DNA of 16,672 bases from Candidatus Gastranaerophilales bacterium. Its GTDB lineage: Bacteria > Cyanobacteriota > Vampirovibrionia > Gastranaerophilales > Gastranaerophilaceae. Numbering within the stretch: position 1 is the stretch's first letter; each line of letters opens with the position of its first letter. The stretch spans positions 1 to 16,672 of the forward strand of contig UNSK01000041.1 of NCBI GenBank assembly GCA_900552525.1. The letters run 5' to 3'. This document shows positions 8,011-14,819 of this stretch, one piece after another. Under the pieces are notes generated by a model. The model did no database searches. It was not told where the DNA came from and saw nothing but the letters and a program-made list of their open reading frames with translations. The position numbers and the translations under genes are program-made.

Positions 8011-9807
8011 CTACAATAACTGTAACGCTATAGCAGGCGTCTGGTTTGCTGTTGCCATAAGAGTCGCTGCAGCTTGCTGCAAAATCTGATTTCTGATATA
8101 TGCGCTTGACTCCTCTGCAATATCTGCATCACGAATTGTTGATTGTGTTGAAACCAAATTGTCATACGCAGCACTTATCTCTTCTAAAGCGCTTTCTAAA
8201 CGGTTTTCTATAGCACCGAGCGCTGAAGAATCTTGCCACAGTTTCTCCAAGAATTTATCAATAGCATCCAATGTACTCTCAACCTCTACCCCGCTTGTTA
8301 CAGAATATTCAAGGCTACTTAAATTCAAATCAGGTATAGAAAATTCCAGTTGACTTGATTTCTGAGAATGTATTCCTATCTGTAAAACAAATGAAGAACT
8401 AAGATTAACTCCAACTACATTATTCAGAATTGCATTAGGTGAGTAACAGGGAGCATTCAATGAATCTGCCAGATTATAAATACAATTCTCTACAGTATAT
8501 ATAGAATTCGTTTCATTGCCGGCAATCATACCAATACAGTCCTTGCCTGATACATTGCCTAATGCCGCACAATTACGTATCAAACAACCATCCTGTGCAT
8601 TTGCCGTAATTCCTCCTGCTATACATCCAGCTGTAAGAGGGTTTATTTCTCCGCCTTTATCCGTCACTACTACATCACCCATCGCAAATGAATATTCTAT
8701 TACAGAATCTTTTGCTGCATAAGCAGCCAACTCTCCTGCTTGCGAACCCATACTTATTGCATTTGTCGTAGAATAAGAATATCCTATATAGCCGGGCTTC
8801 GATTCTGAGTTATTCCCTAAGACTCCTGTTAACCCGCCTGCATCATAACAAGTAGTTGTTACAGACCCTCCAATAGAATAACAATTCGTAACTTTAAAGC
8901 AAGAACCGGCTATTGAACCTACCCAACCACTTTCAGAATGAATAAAAGGATTTATCACCCCTAAATTTTTTATCTCAGACCCTAAACCAGCATTCCCAAA
9001 AAGTCCAACACCTAAATCATATTCTTTATTAAATACAATTTTTAGGTTAGATACCACATACCCGTTACCATCAAAAGTACCATAAAAAGGAAGATTTCTA
9101 TTTTTTCCAATCGGAGTCCAGCTATCATAAGCGCTTAAATCAATATTATTTGCCAGCACAAATTCCGTATTTTCTCCAATTTTACCAGCATTTGTCATAG
9201 CAGCAAGCTGTGCGAGCTCCTCTGCAGTCGAGATTGAATAAGTACCGCTTGTAAGAATTGTATTTTCATCAACACTTTCCAGAGTAGTCATGTTGCTTGT
9301 GTCACGTTTGACAATGTCTTTTAGAAAACCTCTTGAGTTGGGTTTAAGAGTTGTGCCATCAGGAAGGCTTATACCTTTTGAGAGATTGTGTGTTGAGTCA
9401 AAGAGTTTAATCCCATTGTATTCAGTCGAGGATTTTATACGATAGATTTCATTAATAATTGAGGCTGCTTCCTGGTTGATTGCAGAAATAGATTTTGAGC
9501 CATAGGTATCGTTTTGAGCTTGAATTGCAAGCATGCGAAGACGAGAAGTTAAATCTGACACATTTGAGAGGGCGCTGGAGGCTGTTTGTACCATGTCTAG
9601 GCCTGCCCTGACATTGTCTTCTGCCATTTGGTAAGCATTAATTTGGGTTGAAAGTTTGGTATTTATTGCATAATTCGCAGCATTGTCTTTCGCATGATTT
9701 ATCTTAGAACCCGTTGTCATGCGTTCTATTGCTGTATTTAATCCGTTGGTTGATGCTTTTAAACCAGATTGGACTATTAAGCTTGATAGATTGGTGTTAA
9801 TTTTCAT
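8011..9807 (-). CDS. Flagellin with GLUG-type beta-helix insert in the variable region
   Basis: 598 residues, clearly a flagellin. Residues 1-140 are the D0/D1 N-terminus (MKINTNLSSL..., TTGSKINHAKDNAANYAI, ending NGIKLFDS) and about 473-598 the C-terminal D1/D0 (FVLQIGIHS, LGAIENRLESAL, ...ALQLL). Between them, about 190-460, the usual variable domain is replaced by GLUG-like units: a STAEELAQLAAMTNAG lead-in, NIDLS, WTPIG, F-GTFDGNGYVVSNL, LFGNAG, IKNLGV, then repeats of (I/V)xNCxxxGxV with GGLTG, IAGG and IAG turns. This architecture is known from Gram-positive and gut adhesins and M26-type surface proteins. Nine Cys occur, all in the insert. AGGTG lies about six bases before the ATG. Extracellular filament protein; adhesive function is inferred. 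Confidence 0.95.
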   Translation of the reverse strand: MKINTNLSSLIVQSGLKASTNGLNTAIERMTTGSKINHAKDNAANYAINTKLSTQINAYQMAEDNVRAGLDMVQTASSALSNVSDLTSRLRMLAIQAQNDTYGSKSISAINQEAASIINEIYRIKSSTEYNGIKLFDSTHNLSKGISLPDGTTLKPNSRGFLKDIVKRDTSNMTTLESVDENTILTSGTYSISTAEELAQLAAMTNAGKIGENTEFVLANNIDLSAYDSWTPIGKNRNLPFYGTFDGNGYVVSNLKIVFNKEYDLGVGLFGNAGLGSEIKNLGVINPFIHSESGWVGSIAGSCFKVTNCYSIGGSVTTTCYDAGGLTGVLGNNSESKPGYIGYSYSTTNAISMGSQAGELAAYAAKDSVIEYSFAMGDVVVTDKGGEINPLTAGCIAGGITANAQDGCLIRNCAALGNVSGKDCIGMIAGNETNSIYTVENCIYNLADSLNAPCYSPNAILNNVVGVNLSSSFVLQIGIHSQKSSQLEFSIPDLNLSSLEYSVTSGVEVESTLDAIDKFLEKLWQDSSALGAIENRLESALEEISAAYDNLVSTQSTIRDADIAEESSAYIRNQILQQAAATLMATANQTPAIALQLL

Positions 9808-9850
9808 GTTAACACCTCGCTAAAAAGCCTTAATAAACTAGAGTGTTTTA

Positions 9851-9861
9851 CCCCCCCCCCC
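9851..9861. repeat. C11/G11 homopolymer in flagellin leader region
   Basis: Eleven consecutive C on the + strand (G on the flagellin's coding strand), 44-54 bases upstream of the flagellin ATG in otherwise AT-rich DNA. It falls between any plausible promoter further upstream and the ribosome binding site, or inside the promoter. Length variation here could switch or tune expression by slipped-strand mispairing. No sigma-28 or sigma-54 promoter was found around it. Confidence 0.9.
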
Positions 9862-9871
9862 TACAGCTGTA
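9862..9871. promoter_or_regulatory. 10-bp perfect palindrome TACAGCTGTA next to the C11 tract
   Basis: A loopless 10-base palindrome abutting the homopolymer, upstream of the flagellin. It could be half of an operator or a coincidence; no second copy was found in the window. No binding protein is assigned. Confidence 0.3.
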
Positions 9872-10071
9872 AGGGTTTCAGGGTAATTCTTTATACCTGT
9901 TTTAAACATATCCATATATATAATATATTCCACATTTAATAATTTTATAACACGAAATTAACAAAATGTTACATTATGCCTTAATATTTCGTAAAAAAAC
10001 CTTTTTTAAAAATGTATTTAGATATAAAATAGTATTACTCCAACGATTACGAATTAAGAAAGGACTTTCAT

Positions 10072-11082
10072 ATGGTGCTTGAAATGACTTACCCTCAGCT
10101 GGAACGAGCAGTTAATCCGACTCACGATATAAGACTTTTTTCAGGTCGCTCTAACCCGAAATTAGCTCAAGAAATAGCAGATTATCTTGGCACAACGGTC
10201 GGCCCGATGGTTATTAAAAACTTTGCTGATGGTGAAATCTATGTTCAAGTCAAAGAAAGTATCAGAGGCGATGATGTTTTTATCGTTCAACCGCTTTGCA
10301 ATCCGGTTAACGAAAACCTCATGGAACTCCTTATAATGATAGATGCATTTAAAAGAGCAAGCGCTAAAACAATTACAGCAGTAATTCCTTACTACGGCTA
10401 CGCACGTCAGGATAGAAAAACATCCGGTAGAGAAGCTATTACTGCAAAACTCGTTGCAGACCTGCTTACAACTGCAGGGGCAAACAGAGTTCTCGCAATG
10501 GATTTACATACAGGTCAAATACAAGGGTTCTTTAATATTCTGGTTGATCATATATTTGCAACTCCAATACTTGTAGATTATGTAAAAAGCTTAGGACTTA
10601 ACCCTGACGAAATGGTAGCAGTAAGCCCTGATATGGGAGGCGCAAACCGCACAAGACACTTTGCAAAAAATCTAGATATCCCTATGGCAATTATTGATAA
10701 AAGACGCGATAGACATAATGAAGCAATTGCAGCACACATTATTGGAGATGTGGAAAACAAAGTGTGTCTTATGTTTGATGACATAATCGATACAGCAGGA
10801 ACTATCTGCGAAGCCTCTAAACTACTGAAAAGCAAAGGTGCAAAAGCAGTATATGTAGGAGCTACACATGCAGTTCTTTCCGGACCGGCAATTGAGCGTT
10901 TGAAGACTGCACCTATCGAAGAATGTATTGTAACCAATACTATTCCTTGGAACAGCGAAGATTTACCATCAAATGTGAAACAGCTTTCAGTTGCTCCGTT
11001 GTTAGGGCAAGCAATATCACGCATACACGATGATGAGTCTGTTAGCTCACTATTCGGTTTTGAAAAAGAAATGAAAGTTTAA
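10072..11082 (+). CDS. prs: Ribose-phosphate pyrophosphokinase (PRPP synthetase, class I)
   Basis: Makes 5-phosphoribosyl diphosphate from ribose 5-phosphate and ATP, feeding purine, pyrimidine, histidine, tryptophan and NAD synthesis in the cytoplasm. 336 residues, usual family length plus a short N-terminal extension. Visible signatures: RLFSGRSNP (21-29), FADGEIYVQ (51-59), YYGYARQDRKTSGREAITAK (107-126), the DLHTGQIQGFF block (144-154), DKRR (209-212) with the flexible catalytic loop region, and the PRPP loop FDDIIDTAGT (235-244). AAAGGA seven bases before ATG 10072 supports the start. Divergent from the flagellin across a 264-base region; the convergent XRE gene ends five bases beyond its stop. 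Confidence 0.97.
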   Translation: MVLEMTYPQLERAVNPTHDIRLFSGRSNPKLAQEIADYLGTTVGPMVIKNFADGEIYVQVKESIRGDDVFIVQPLCNPVNENLMELLIMIDAFKRASAKTITAVIPYYGYARQDRKTSGREAITAKLVADLLTTAGANRVLAMDLHTGQIQGFFNILVDHIFATPILVDYVKSLGLNPDEMVAVSPDMGGANRTRHFAKNLDIPMAIIDKRRDRHNEAIAAHIIGDVENKVCLMFDDIIDTAGTICEASKLLKSKGAKAVYVGATHAVLSGPAIERLKTAPIEECIVTNTIPWNSEDLPSNVKQLSVAPLLGQAISRIHDDESVSSLFGFEKEMKV

Positions 11083-11087
11083 ATAAA

Positions 11088-11345
11088 CTAAACTTCTTTT
11101 ATTAAGATATTAACATCAACATCTAATACTCTAGCAATATCAATGACTTTCAAGATTGTAGGGTTAATTTTACCAGTTTCAATCAAACTCACTGAATTTC
11201 TGGAAATATTAGTCAGTTCAGCAAGGCGTTCTTGAGAAAGATTTTTTCTCAAGCGCTCACTTTTGATATTAATTCCAAGATTTTTTAAACGTATTTTTTC
11301 TGACATAACATTTATATTTTCTTGTATTGCTAAGTTAATTTCCAT
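11088..11345 (-). CDS. XRE-family helix-turn-helix transcriptional regulator
   Basis: 85 residues. Residues 24-80 form a classic Cro/CI-type DNA-binding domain: IKSERLRKNLSQERLAELTN, then ISRNSVSLIETGKINPTILKVIDIARVLDVD. It is a single-domain protein with no partner domain, so a simple repressor or activator. ATG 11345 lacks a clear ribosome binding site; an internal ATG at 11306 with AAGAAA upstream is an alternative start that keeps the whole domain. It is downstream of a hairpin and the hsp20 gene on the same strand and five bases past the prs stop. Target unknown; autoregulation is common for such proteins. Confidence 0.9.
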   Translation of the reverse strand: MEINLAIQENINVMSEKIRLKNLGINIKSERLRKNLSQERLAELTNISRNSVSLIETGKINPTILKVIDIARVLDVDVNILIKEV

Positions 11346-11384
11346 AAAATATAATCACAATTTATACATTATATTAAAAACTAT

Positions 11385-11418
11385 AAAAGGAAGCCAGCAA
11401 ATTACATGACTTCCTTTT
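11385..11418 (-). terminator. Hairpin terminator downstream of hsp20
   Basis: Stem AAAAGGAAG (11385-11393) and CTTCCTTTT (11410-11418), 16-base loop. On the minus strand it is followed by ATAG then TTTTT. It would end transcripts from hsp20 before the XRE gene. Confidence 0.6.
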
Positions 11419-11425
11419 TATATAT

Positions 11426-11520
11426 AAGGGCAGACTTAGAGCCGCCCTTTACCGCGTTTGATCTCTAGGACAAGTTCCTCTAAACTTAACAATAACCTGC
11501 TAAGTGGATCTAGGCGGCGC
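11426..11520. ncRNA. Candidate structured RNA in GC-rich intergenic island
   Basis: About 50% GC over 11441-11520, against AT-rich flanks. GCCGCC (11441-11446) can pair with GGCGGC (11513-11518), enclosing AGGA-CAAGT-TCCT (11468-11478) and ACTTA/TAAGT (11484-11504). Alternatively AAGGGC (11426-11431) pairs with GCCCTT (11444-11449), which conflicts with the long-range stem, so two folds compete. The strand is unresolved: it could be the hsp20 3' untranslated region or a separate small RNA. No tRNA, SRP or tmRNA signature was recognised. Confidence 0.4.
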
Positions 11521-11522
11521 TT

Positions 11523-11999
11523 CTAATTTATCTCAAGTTTTTTACCTTTTGCAGTTTCTGTATCCTGCTTAGGAATTTTTACGCATAAAACACCATTTTT
11601 ATATTCAGCTTTTGCCTCAGATGCTTTAATTGGCTGATCAAAAGATATTGTACGCTGGTATTTACCATATCTGAATTCACAGGTATGATATTTTTCGTTT
11701 ATCTCTTTTTCTTCTTTCTGTTCTTTTTCTTCTTCTATTTCTGCAGTAATTGTCATAAAATCATTATCCAATTCTACATCAATATCATTTTTTTCTACAC
11801 CTGGAAGCTGAACTTTTACTTTATATTCTTTGTCATTTTGTTTAATTTCTACTGCTGGACGCCAGATTGAATTTTTCTTGATTGTTAGTGGATTTGAGAA
11901 ACTCGGATGTAAAAAAGTATCTCTTAGAAAATTATTCAATTCATTATGTATACTATCAAAATATAAGTCAGGTTCTCTTATCATTAGTTCTGTTTTCAT
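11523..11999 (-). CDS. Small heat shock protein, Hsp20/alpha-crystallin family
   Basis: An ATP-independent holdase that binds unfolding proteins in the cytoplasm and hands them to DnaK/ClpB-type machines. 158 residues, normal length. The alpha-crystallin domain runs about 47-143: WRPAVEIKQNDKEYKVKVQL, PGVEKNDIDVELDND, FRYGKYQRTISF and the hallmark AEYKNGVLCVKIPK (131-144). Between them is a very acidic Glu/Lys-rich loop (88-101). The C-terminus KKLEIN resembles the I-x-I/V tail that mediates oligomer packing. AAGGAG lies ten bases before the ATG, slightly far but usable. No CIRCE element was seen upstream. Confidence 0.95.
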   Translation of the reverse strand: MKTELMIREPDLYFDSIHNELNNFLRDTFLHPSFSNPLTIKKNSIWRPAVEIKQNDKEYKVKVQLPGVEKNDIDVELDNDFMTITAEIEEEKEQKEEKEINEKYHTCEFRYGKYQRTISFDQPIKASEAKAEYKNGVLCVKIPKQDTETAKGKKLEIN

Positions 12000-12066
12000 C
12001 TGTCACATTCTCCTTTTGACTACACTCATAATATAAAGGAGTTCAAAAAAAGTTACATTAGACAAA

Positions 12067-12097
12067 ACGGCTATGTTGAGATTATCAACATAGCCGT
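12067..12097 (-). terminator. Intrinsic terminator of the matrixin-like gene
   Basis: A perfect 13-bp stem (ACGGCTATGTTGA, 12067-12079, with its complement 12085-12097) and a five-base loop. On the minus strand it is followed by TTTTGTCT. It lies 20 bases past the stop of the 12117-13361 gene. Confidence 0.85.
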
Positions 12098-12116
12098 ATA
12101 TATATCAGTAATAAAT

Positions 12117-13361
12117 TTATTCTTCTAAACTACCAGCTGTTTTACCCCATTTTCTTATTGTTGCATTCAGCATATTTTCGTGGTGTTTTTCTCTGTATAT
12201 CTGGCATAAAAGTTTATACGCGTGTTTATTATACGGATCCTGATTCAAAATTGTTTCTAATTGTTCAATTGCAGAATTTGAACGTTTTGTATAATAATCA
12301 ATAAGCGCCGGCAGAGTTTCTGTCAGGTCATTCATATCTGTTGCGCTTGCAATTTCTGCACAGCTCTTTGCCTTATCAAATTCTTCAGCATCAAGATACA
12401 TTACCGCAACTTCATAATAAACTTCTGATTTACTTCTTCTGTCTGTTTTCATCTGAGCTACAGCCTGATATTCTTCAGCAGCCTTATCGTATTGAGCTCT
12501 TTTTCTGTACTGTTCGGCAAGCGCAAGCTTTGTTTCAATATCATTTGCAACTACTTCATCTGGATTCATAGTATCATTTACAGGAACATTCAGAGTCGCT
12601 AGAATTTCTGGAACAGTGAAAAATTGAGATTTTTCTTCTGCTGTAAGAGGTTTATTGGTTACATCTGGAACAACTGAATATAACAAAGCCAGTGATTTTA
12701 AATCTCTTGCAGTGATTTCTGTATTAAATTTTGTTCCAATTGGATACATAACATCATATATACTAGGGCTTTTACCATTTAAACCTAGAGAATGGCCTAT
12801 TTCCTGCAATGCAGAAGAGAAGAGTTGTTTTGAATCAAGATTATGCTTCTTTTCATCAGTCTTTTTAAAATTAATAGTAGAGCCTTCAATAATATCACCT
12901 TTAACTTCAAAAGACTGCGCACCTATAGAAGGGCTGTCACTCGGGTTTTTGAAATAACATTTCATATCAGCTTCTTCAGGGGTTTCTACAAACATAAAGC
13001 TTACAAGCCCTTCGCTTGCTCTCTGCCATGTTTGATAAGCACTCATTACTACTTCTCTATAGTAGTCAGGTAAATCTGTACTGTCTTCAATATATACTTT
13101 TAAAGGGAATGAAGCCTTATTCCATCTAACAATTTTCCCATTAGCAGCAATTTCTCTGAAATAACTATCAATAATTGCAGCTTTAATTGTTTTTTCACCC
13201 ATTGATTTATCATAACCCAGTACTATTGCATATGAGTTTTTGAAATTAAATTTCGCAGATTGGGAATCAATTTTACTGTTAATGCTTAATAATGAAGCAG
13301 CTCCGGCTGCAAACAGGAATGTACAAATAACTATCTTTTTCATATTTTCAGAAAACCTCAT
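12117..13361 (-). CDS. Exported matrixin-like protein with degenerate zinc site and TPR repeats
   Basis: 414 residues. Residues 7-27 are a signal peptide or N-terminal anchor. ATG 13361 has only a weak ribosome binding site; an internal ATG at 13343, 12 bases after GAGG, is an alternative start. The body to about 230 has metzincin layout: LPDYYREVVMSAYQTW, then LQEIGHSLGLNG (185-196) and the Met-turn DVMYP (203-207). In active matrixins the zinc motif is HExxHxxGxxH. Here the first His is Gln186 (CAG) and the third is Gly196; only His190 remains. The C-terminal half (276-390) has TPR-type helix pairs (YRKRAQYDKAAEEYQAVA and others). Probably a secreted or periplasmic binding protein, not a protease. 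Confidence 0.85.
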   Translation of the reverse strand: MRFSENMKKIVICTFLFAAGAASLLSINSKIDSQSAKFNFKNSYAIVLGYDKSMGEKTIKAAIIDSYFREIAANGKIVRWNKASFPLKVYIEDSTDLPDYYREVVMSAYQTWQRASEGLVSFMFVETPEEADMKCYFKNPSDSPSIGAQSFEVKGDIIEGSTINFKKTDEKKHNLDSKQLFSSALQEIGHSLGLNGKSPSIYDVMYPIGTKFNTEITARDLKSLALLYSVVPDVTNKPLTAEEKSQFFTVPEILATLNVPVNDTMNPDEVVANDIETKLALAEQYRKRAQYDKAAEEYQAVAQMKTDRRSKSEVYYEVAVMYLDAEEFDKAKSCAEIASATDMNDLTETLPALIDYYTKRSNSAIEQLETILNQDPYNKHAYKLLCQIYREKHHENMLNATIRKWGKTAGSLEE

Positions 13362-13401
13362 TTTCTTTTAACTTTTACATTATATACTAAAAACCGTAAA
13401 T

Positions 13402-13821
13402 TTAAATTTTTGCGCTTACAAAGCTATTAGTTTTTCCAAGCATTGCAGCCATTGATGTATAAGACTTTAATGCTGTATACAATTTCAAAGCAGAATCTTT
13501 GGAAACACCTTTATCTTCAAGTTTTTCTATAAATTCCTTTGCAGTAGCAGTCTTATCGCTTTTTATACCAAGATAATTGTTTATTGCAGAATTAAATTTA
13601 TTTGCAGAAGAATTTCCATATAGAGCTGTCATTGTGGTTCTATATGTATTCATATCTGTATATTCTTTCAGGGTTATATCGTACTCACCCTTTTGAAAAT
13701 TTTCCAGCGTTTCTTTATCAAGAACTTTTGGCAAGTCTTTTAGCTGTTTGTTTATATTATCAAGCTTTTCCGATACACCTGCAGGATAGAAACCTGTATT
13801 TATACTTTCAATTGCTGTCAT
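13402..13821 (-). CDS. Small hypothetical helical protein
   Basis: 139 residues; AAAGG eight bases before the ATG. N-terminus INTGFYPAGVSEKL, then mostly helices with Thr/Ser/Ala-rich turns (NTYRTTMTALYGNSSANKF; AMLGKTNSFVSAKI at the end). No signal peptide or membrane segment, and no recognised motif. It has its own strong promoter and lies upstream of the matrixin-like gene on the same strand, with a 40-base gap, so the two may be co-transcribed. Function unknown. Confidence 0.65.
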   Translation of the reverse strand: MTAIESINTGFYPAGVSEKLDNINKQLKDLPKVLDKETLENFQKGEYDITLKEYTDMNTYRTTMTALYGNSSANKFNSAINNYLGIKSDKTATAKEFIEKLEDKGVSKDSALKLYTALKSYTSMAAMLGKTNSFVSAKI

Positions 13822-13841
13822 TTTTCTAACCTTTATTAGTC

Positions 13842-13870
13842 ATTATACAACATTTTTGTTAAATTTACAA
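13842..13870 (-). promoter_or_regulatory. Sigma-70-type promoter for the gene at 13821
   Basis: On the minus strand TTGTAA (13870-13865), exactly 17 bases, and TATAAT (13847-13842). The start would fall near 13835, keeping the AAAGG ribosome binding site in a short leader. This is the best-spaced promoter in the window. Confidence 0.6.
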
Positions 13871-13882
13871 TTCTTATCAGAC

Positions 13883-13911
13883 TTGAAAGTTTAAATATTT
13901 TAATGTAAACT
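13883..13911 (+). promoter_or_regulatory. Candidate promoter for the mnmA operon
   Basis: TTGAAA (13883-13888), 17 bases, TAAACT (13906-13911). Transcription would begin near 13918, just ahead of the TAAGGAGG site at 13921, leaving a very short leader. Confidence 0.4.
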
Positions 13912-13932
13912 TAACAACATTAAGGAGGTTAT

Positions 13933-14055
13933 ATGCACGAATATGTATTCAAAATGAAAAAGGGCGATATAGAGATTGAATTAAAGTCTGATGATTTAGA
14001 ATTTGTTGAAGAACAGCTCAACAAATGGAGAGAAGAACTCCTTCAAGATAAGTAA
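13933..14055 (+). CDS. 40-residue protein resembling the N-terminus of its neighbour
   Basis: ATG 13933 is preceded by a near-perfect TAAGGAGG (13921-13928), four bases away, and the frame closes with TAA after 40 codons. Sequence features: MHEYVFKMKKGDIEIELKSD, then an acidic helix ending NKWREELLQDK. The first 35 residues align without gaps to the start of the protein at 14088 (12 identical, including Y4, F6, K7, K10, G11, D21, Q28 and W32). It is probably a stand-alone copy of that small alpha-beta module. Leads an apparent operon with 14088 and mnmA. Function unknown. Confidence 0.7.
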   Translation: MHEYVFKMKKGDIEIELKSDDLEFVEEQLNKWREELLQDK

Positions 14056-14087
14056 GTGTTTTTCAGATAATGCAGTGAAGGTTAAAG

Positions 14088-14819
14088 ATGTCAGTTTATT
14101 CATTTAAAATTACAAAAGGCCGTTATCAGCTTTCTCTTACAACAACAGATAAAGAGCTGGTAGTTGACCAGTTTGCCAGATGGGTGCGTCAAGCCTCTGA
14201 ATATGTACAAAAACATAAAGTACAGCAGTGCAAAGAGATTGTTAAATCTCAAATTAATGCTGAACAGGAGATTACGCAGAAAAAAATTGATGAGCAGCTT
14301 AAACGTATGCCCAAAACAGAACCTGTAGAAGAACTTCCAAAGGAAGACACTAACAAAAACCTTGATATATTTTACGCTCCTCATAGCAGCAATAATGAAG
14401 AGTTTAAGACTACGATAACCCAAACAGAACCGCAGGTTGAAATGAGCGGCGGATTTGATAATATTCTGGAAAAATCAATTCAGGCTCCGCAGACAGAATT
14501 ATCCTTCAAGCCAAGTCCATCAATAAAAAAAGATAATGCTTTTATTAATTTTATTTCTGCAAAACCTATTGAAAAAAAGATTGATTACCTTCTTATGACA
14601 GCTTATTACTTTACACAGTATGAGCAGAAACCAAGATTTACTCTAAAACAGCTAAACGCCAAACTTATGCAGAATATAGCTGTTATTATTGATCACAGCG
14701 TACTTCAGGAGGCTATAAACAGAGATTATATTGAATGTCTGCCTGATTTGACCGGCCTTGTAGGAGCTTCGGAATACAGACTTACTGCATATGGCGAGAA
14801 AGTGCTTTTAGATGCCTGA
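14088..14819 (+). CDS. Hypothetical protein: small N-terminal module, linker, C-terminal winged-helix-like domain
   Basis: 243 residues; GAAGG six bases before ATG. Residues 1-36 are the module shared with the 40-residue upstream protein. Residues 45-150 are a charged Gln/Glu/Pro-rich, low-complexity linker. Residues 155-243 look like a winged helix: helices IDYLLMTAYYFTQYEQKPRF, LKQLNAKL and VLQEAINRDYIECL, then the wing-like SEYRLTAYGEKVLLDA. That could bind DNA or a protein; no DNA-recognition residues can be assigned. The stop overlaps the mnmA start by eight bases, so translation is coupled. A link to tRNA thiolation is suggested only by the operon. Confidence 0.75.
   Translation: MSVYSFKITKGRYQLSLTTTDKELVVDQFARWVRQASEYVQKHKVQQCKEIVKSQINAEQEITQKKIDEQLKRMPKTEPVEELPKEDTNKNLDIFYAPHSSNNEEFKTTITQTEPQVEMSGGFDNILEKSIQAPQTELSFKPSPSIKKDNAFINFISAKPIEKKIDYLLMTAYYFTQYEQKPRFTLKQLNAKLMQNIAVIIDHSVLQEAINRDYIECLPDLTGLVGASEYRLTAYGEKVLLDA

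Noticed and set aside
9872..10060. Sigma-28 or sigma-54 promoter for the flagellin
   Set aside because: No TAAA/GCCGATAA-type or GG-N10-GC pair with suitable spacing was found; only generic AT-rich -10 matches.
10578..11024. Long open frame antisense to prs
   Set aside because: Lies wholly inside the conserved prs gene on the opposite strand, with no ribosome binding site and no recognisable protein; a codon-bias shadow.
11426..11520. tRNA, SRP RNA or tmRNA
   Set aside because: No T-loop, CCA end or SRP core motif was seen on either strand.
12000..12060. CIRCE element or clear promoter upstream of hsp20
   Set aside because: No TTAGCACTC-N9-GAGTGCTAA; TTGAAC and TATTAT occur but at wrong spacing.
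12655..12957. Open frame antisense to the matrixin-like gene
   Set aside because: Contained within a well-supported gene and has no start signal.
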